A stretch of DNA of 6,584 bases, from contig JAVCCG010000075.1 of NCBI GenBank assembly GCA_030765605.1, positions 1 to 6,584 of the forward strand, written 5' to 3'. The position numbers and the translations under genes were made by a program. Below the pieces are notes generated by a model. The model was not told where the DNA came from. It made no database searches and worked only from the letters and a program-made list of their open reading frames with translations. Source of the stretch: Candidatus Alcyoniella australis. Lineage in GTDB: Bacteria > Lernaellota > Lernaellaia > JAVCCG01 > Alcyoniellaceae. The number at the start of each line of letters is the position of its first letter. Within the stretch, counting starts at the first letter, position 1. Positions 4,510 through 6,584 of the stretch are shown here, in pieces.

Positions 4510-6584
4510 ATGATGGGCATCAGGCCTATCTCTATTCTGTTGATCGCCTTGTCAGTCGCCCTGCTGCTGTCGATCCCGGCCCTGGCCCAGGACGAGGACG
4601 GCCCGGGTGCGAGCCTGGGTACGACTGCCGACGAGGGGGACGCAACGGCGTCCGGATCGAGCCGCTGCACCGAGTCCGACCAGGTCGACATCTCGTGCAC
4701 TGACTGCGACATCTCCCAGATCACGCAGATCATCAGCGTTGTTACGGGCACCCACTTTCTGCTGGACAAAAAGGTCACAGGCAAATACACGATCCTCTCG
4801 CCCTCTTGCGTGAGTGCGGAGGACGCCTACCAGATCTTCCTCTCGGTGCTCGAGATCAACGGCTTCACTACTGTCAAGATGGGCGCCGTGACCAAAATCG
4901 TGCCGCGCAAGAACGGCGGTAAAGTCCCGGTGACCACCTACACCGGCACCGACATTCCCGAGGCCACGGACGAATTCATCACCCAGCTCTACCCGCTGAA
5001 CTACATCAACTCCGCAGAGGTGTCCAGCGCCCTGCGCAACTTGGTCTCGGGCGAGGGCAACCTGTTCGCCTACGCTCCGAGCAACACCCTGGTGATCCTC
5101 GATTCGGCGGCCAACGTCAACCGCATCGTACGCATCATCCAGCGGCTGGACGTCGAGGGAACCGAGGAGCAGATCGAAGTCATCCCGCTCAAGTATTCCT
5201 CCGCACCGGTGGTGGCCGAGGAAATCCTCTCGCTGTTCGGCGACCAGGCCGGAGTCGCAGCCCCGGCCCGCGGCCGCACCACGCGCACCAGCTCGACGAG
5301 CAGCTCGCGTAGAGCGCGCACCCAAACCGCGAGTTCTTCGCGCCTCAGAGGATCCGCGGCTTCCGAATCGGGCGTGATCACCAAGGTCATCGCCGACCTG
5401 CGCACCAACTCGCTGGTGGTCAAGGCCAACCGCGTGGGCCTGCGCAAAATCCGCGACCTGGTGGCCAAGCTCGACGTACCGATTCCCGGCGGCGAGGGCA
5501 AGATCCACGTGATCTACCTCAAGAACGCCGACGCCGAGGAGCTGGCCCAGGTGCTGGCCGCCCTGGCCGGCAACAGCCCGGTGGCCGGCGGCGCGACGCG
5601 TGCGACCAGCCAGCGCAATCAGCAGGCCGGCGGCGCTTCGGCCGGTGGCGTGTTCGGCGCAGCGGGCGCGACGGCTCCGAGGGCCTCGGGGGTCACTGGA
5701 GGCGGTGCTCCGACGGTGGCCAACTTCGAGGGCGAGGTGCGGATCACCTCCGACCCGGGGACCAACTCGCTGGTGATCGTGGCCAACCCGCACGATTTCC
5801 AGACGCTCAAAGACGTGATCGATAAGCTCGACATCCCGCGGCGCCAGGTGTTCGTCCAGGCCTTGATCATCGAGATCACCCTTGAGAAGGGTCTCGACCT
5901 GGGCTTTGAGGCCCGCTCCACATCCGACTTCACCGACGACGGCGTGCAGGTCATCGGCGGGTCGAACTTCGGCGGCATCAACCAGGCCGCCACCAACCCG
6001 CTGGGCATCACCGGCCTAGCCATCGGCGCAGTGGACGGCACGATCAGCTTCGGCGGACAGACCTTCGCCAACATCGGCGCGCTGTTCCGCGCCATCCAAT
6101 CCGACTCCGACGTCAACGTGCTATCGACCCCGACCCTGCTGGCCATGGACAACATGGAAGCCGAGATCGTGGTCGCGGACAACGTACCGTTCGTCACCGG
6201 CCAGCTCTACTCCGCGGGCGGCGGCGGCGGATTCACCCCGACCACAACCATCGAACGCAAGGACGTGGGCATCACGCTCAAGGTCACACCGCAGATCAAC
6301 GAGAGCGACTACGTCAAACTCGAGATCTACCAGGAGGCGAGCAACGTCACCAAATCGCCCGAGGGCCTGCAGGCCTCCAACGTCGGAGTAACCACCAGCA
6401 AGCGCTCGGCCACCACCACCGTGGTGGTCAAGGACCGCCAGACCGTGATCATCGGCGGCTTGATGAAAGAGGACTCCTCGATCATCGAGAGCAAGGTGCC
6501 GATCCTCGGCGACATCCCGGTTCTGGGCTATCTTTTTAAGTACCAGAATCGATCCAACAAGAAGACCAACCTGGTGATCTTCCT
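4510..6584 (+). CDS. gspD: Type II secretion system secretin GspD (3' end beyond window)
   Basis: Outer-membrane secretin that forms the multimeric exit channel of type II secretion. 691 residues are visible and the frame runs off the window. A signal peptide covers residues 1-26 (hydrophobic core, ALA-Q cleavage). An acidic linker is followed by N0 (about 57-135), N1 (152-215), N2 (221-324) and N3 (331-440), then the secretin barrel from about 445. Barrel hallmarks are VLSTPTLLAMDN (537-548), VPFVTG just after, DVGITLKVTPQIN (585-597) and VPILGDIPVLGYLF (663-676). The last visible residues, NLVIF, begin the final barrel strand, so only the C-terminal end is missing. The N0 start without AMIN domains favours GspD over PilQ. 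N2 carries a Ser/Thr/Arg-rich insert (250-287) and N3 a Gly/Ala-rich one (355-404). N0 and its lead-in hold four cysteines. The start is ATG 4510 after GAGGAG; ATG 4513 is equally possible. No gspC precedes it. Confidence 0.95.
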   Translation, partial: MMGIRPISILLIALSVALLLSIPALAQDEDGPGASLGTTADEGDATASGSSRCTESDQVDISCTDCDISQITQIISVVTGTHFLLDKKVTGKYTILSPSCVSAEDAYQIFLSVLEINGFTTVKMGAVTKIVPRKNGGKVPVTTYTGTDIPEATDEFITQLYPLNYINSAEVSSALRNLVSGEGNLFAYAPSNTLVILDSAANVNRIVRIIQRLDVEGTEEQIEVIPLKYSSAPVVAEEILSLFGDQAGVAAPARGRTTRTSSTSSSRRARTQTASSSRLRGSAASESGVITKVIADLRTNSLVVKANRVGLRKIRDLVAKLDVPIPGGEGKIHVIYLKNADAEELAQVLAALAGNSPVAGGATRATSQRNQQAGGASAGGVFGAAGATAPRASGVTGGGAPTVANFEGEVRITSDPGTNSLVIVANPHDFQTLKDVIDKLDIPRRQVFVQALIIEITLEKGLDLGFEARSTSDFTDDGVQVIGGSNFGGINQAATNPLGITGLAIGAVDGTISFGGQTFANIGALFRAIQSDSDVNVLSTPTLLAMDNMEAEIVVADNVPFVTGQLYSAGGGGGFTPTTTIERKDVGITLKVTPQINESDYVKLEIYQEASNVTKSPEGLQASNVGVTTSKRSATTTVVVKDRQTVIIGGLMKEDSSIIESKVPILGDIPVLGYLFKYQNRSNKKTNLVIF

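Noticed and set aside
4552-5793. 413-codon open frame on the minus strand
   Set aside because: It lies opposite gspD, whose translation matches the secretin family along its whole length. The antisense frame is open because of GC-biased third positions and shows no recognisable domain.
5619-6197. 192-codon minus-strand open frame
   Set aside because: Antisense shadow of the N3 and secretin domains of gspD, with no independent signal.

Overview
The window looks like a GC-rich Gram-negative chromosome. The outer-membrane type II secretin (GspD) requires a double membrane, and the sigma-54 promoter, strong Shine-Dalgarno sites and GC-rich codon choice fit a deltaproteobacterial-grade organism (Myxococcota, Desulfobacterota or a related phylum). 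That placement is inference from gene style, not from a marker gene.

Layout: (1) 1-401 is AT-richer with no convincing complete gene. It holds small palindromes and one open frame entering from the left edge. (2) 402-3974, minus strand, is a two-gene operon. A 797-residue transketolase-like thiamine-diphosphate enzyme is followed after 15 bases by a class I aminotransferase of fold type I. A good sigma-70-type promoter (TTGACG, 17 bases, TAAATT) lies upstream. (3) 3975-4509 is a 535-base divergent intergenic region and is the most interesting part. (4) 4510-6584, plus strand, is gspD. It has a signal peptide, N0-N1-N2-N3 domains and most of the secretin barrel, and is cut by the window end after 691 residues.

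The divergent region carries a set of elements in the order expected of a sigma-54-dependent unit on the plus strand. These are a perfect 8-bp dyad (TGCGCGTA-N6-TACGCGCA, 4111-4132), an IHF-like site (4176-4188), a near-perfect -24/-12 promoter (TGGCACG-N4-TTGC, 4215-4229), a Shine-Dalgarno plus ATG of a 47-codon frame (4260-4403), and a 14-bp GC-rich hairpin followed by a U-rich tract (4329-4380). The hairpin lies inside the small frame, before its stop codon. The unit therefore encodes either a short non-coding RNA of about 140 nt, a small protein, or a translated leader whose translation could control readthrough into gspD. I regard this as the main candidate for an undescribed element.

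The metabolic operon and the secretin gene are divergent neighbours without an evident functional link. The thiamine-diphosphate enzyme and the aminotransferase are co-transcribed and could share a 2-oxo acid or sugar-phosphate pathway, but the substrates cannot be read from the sequence.
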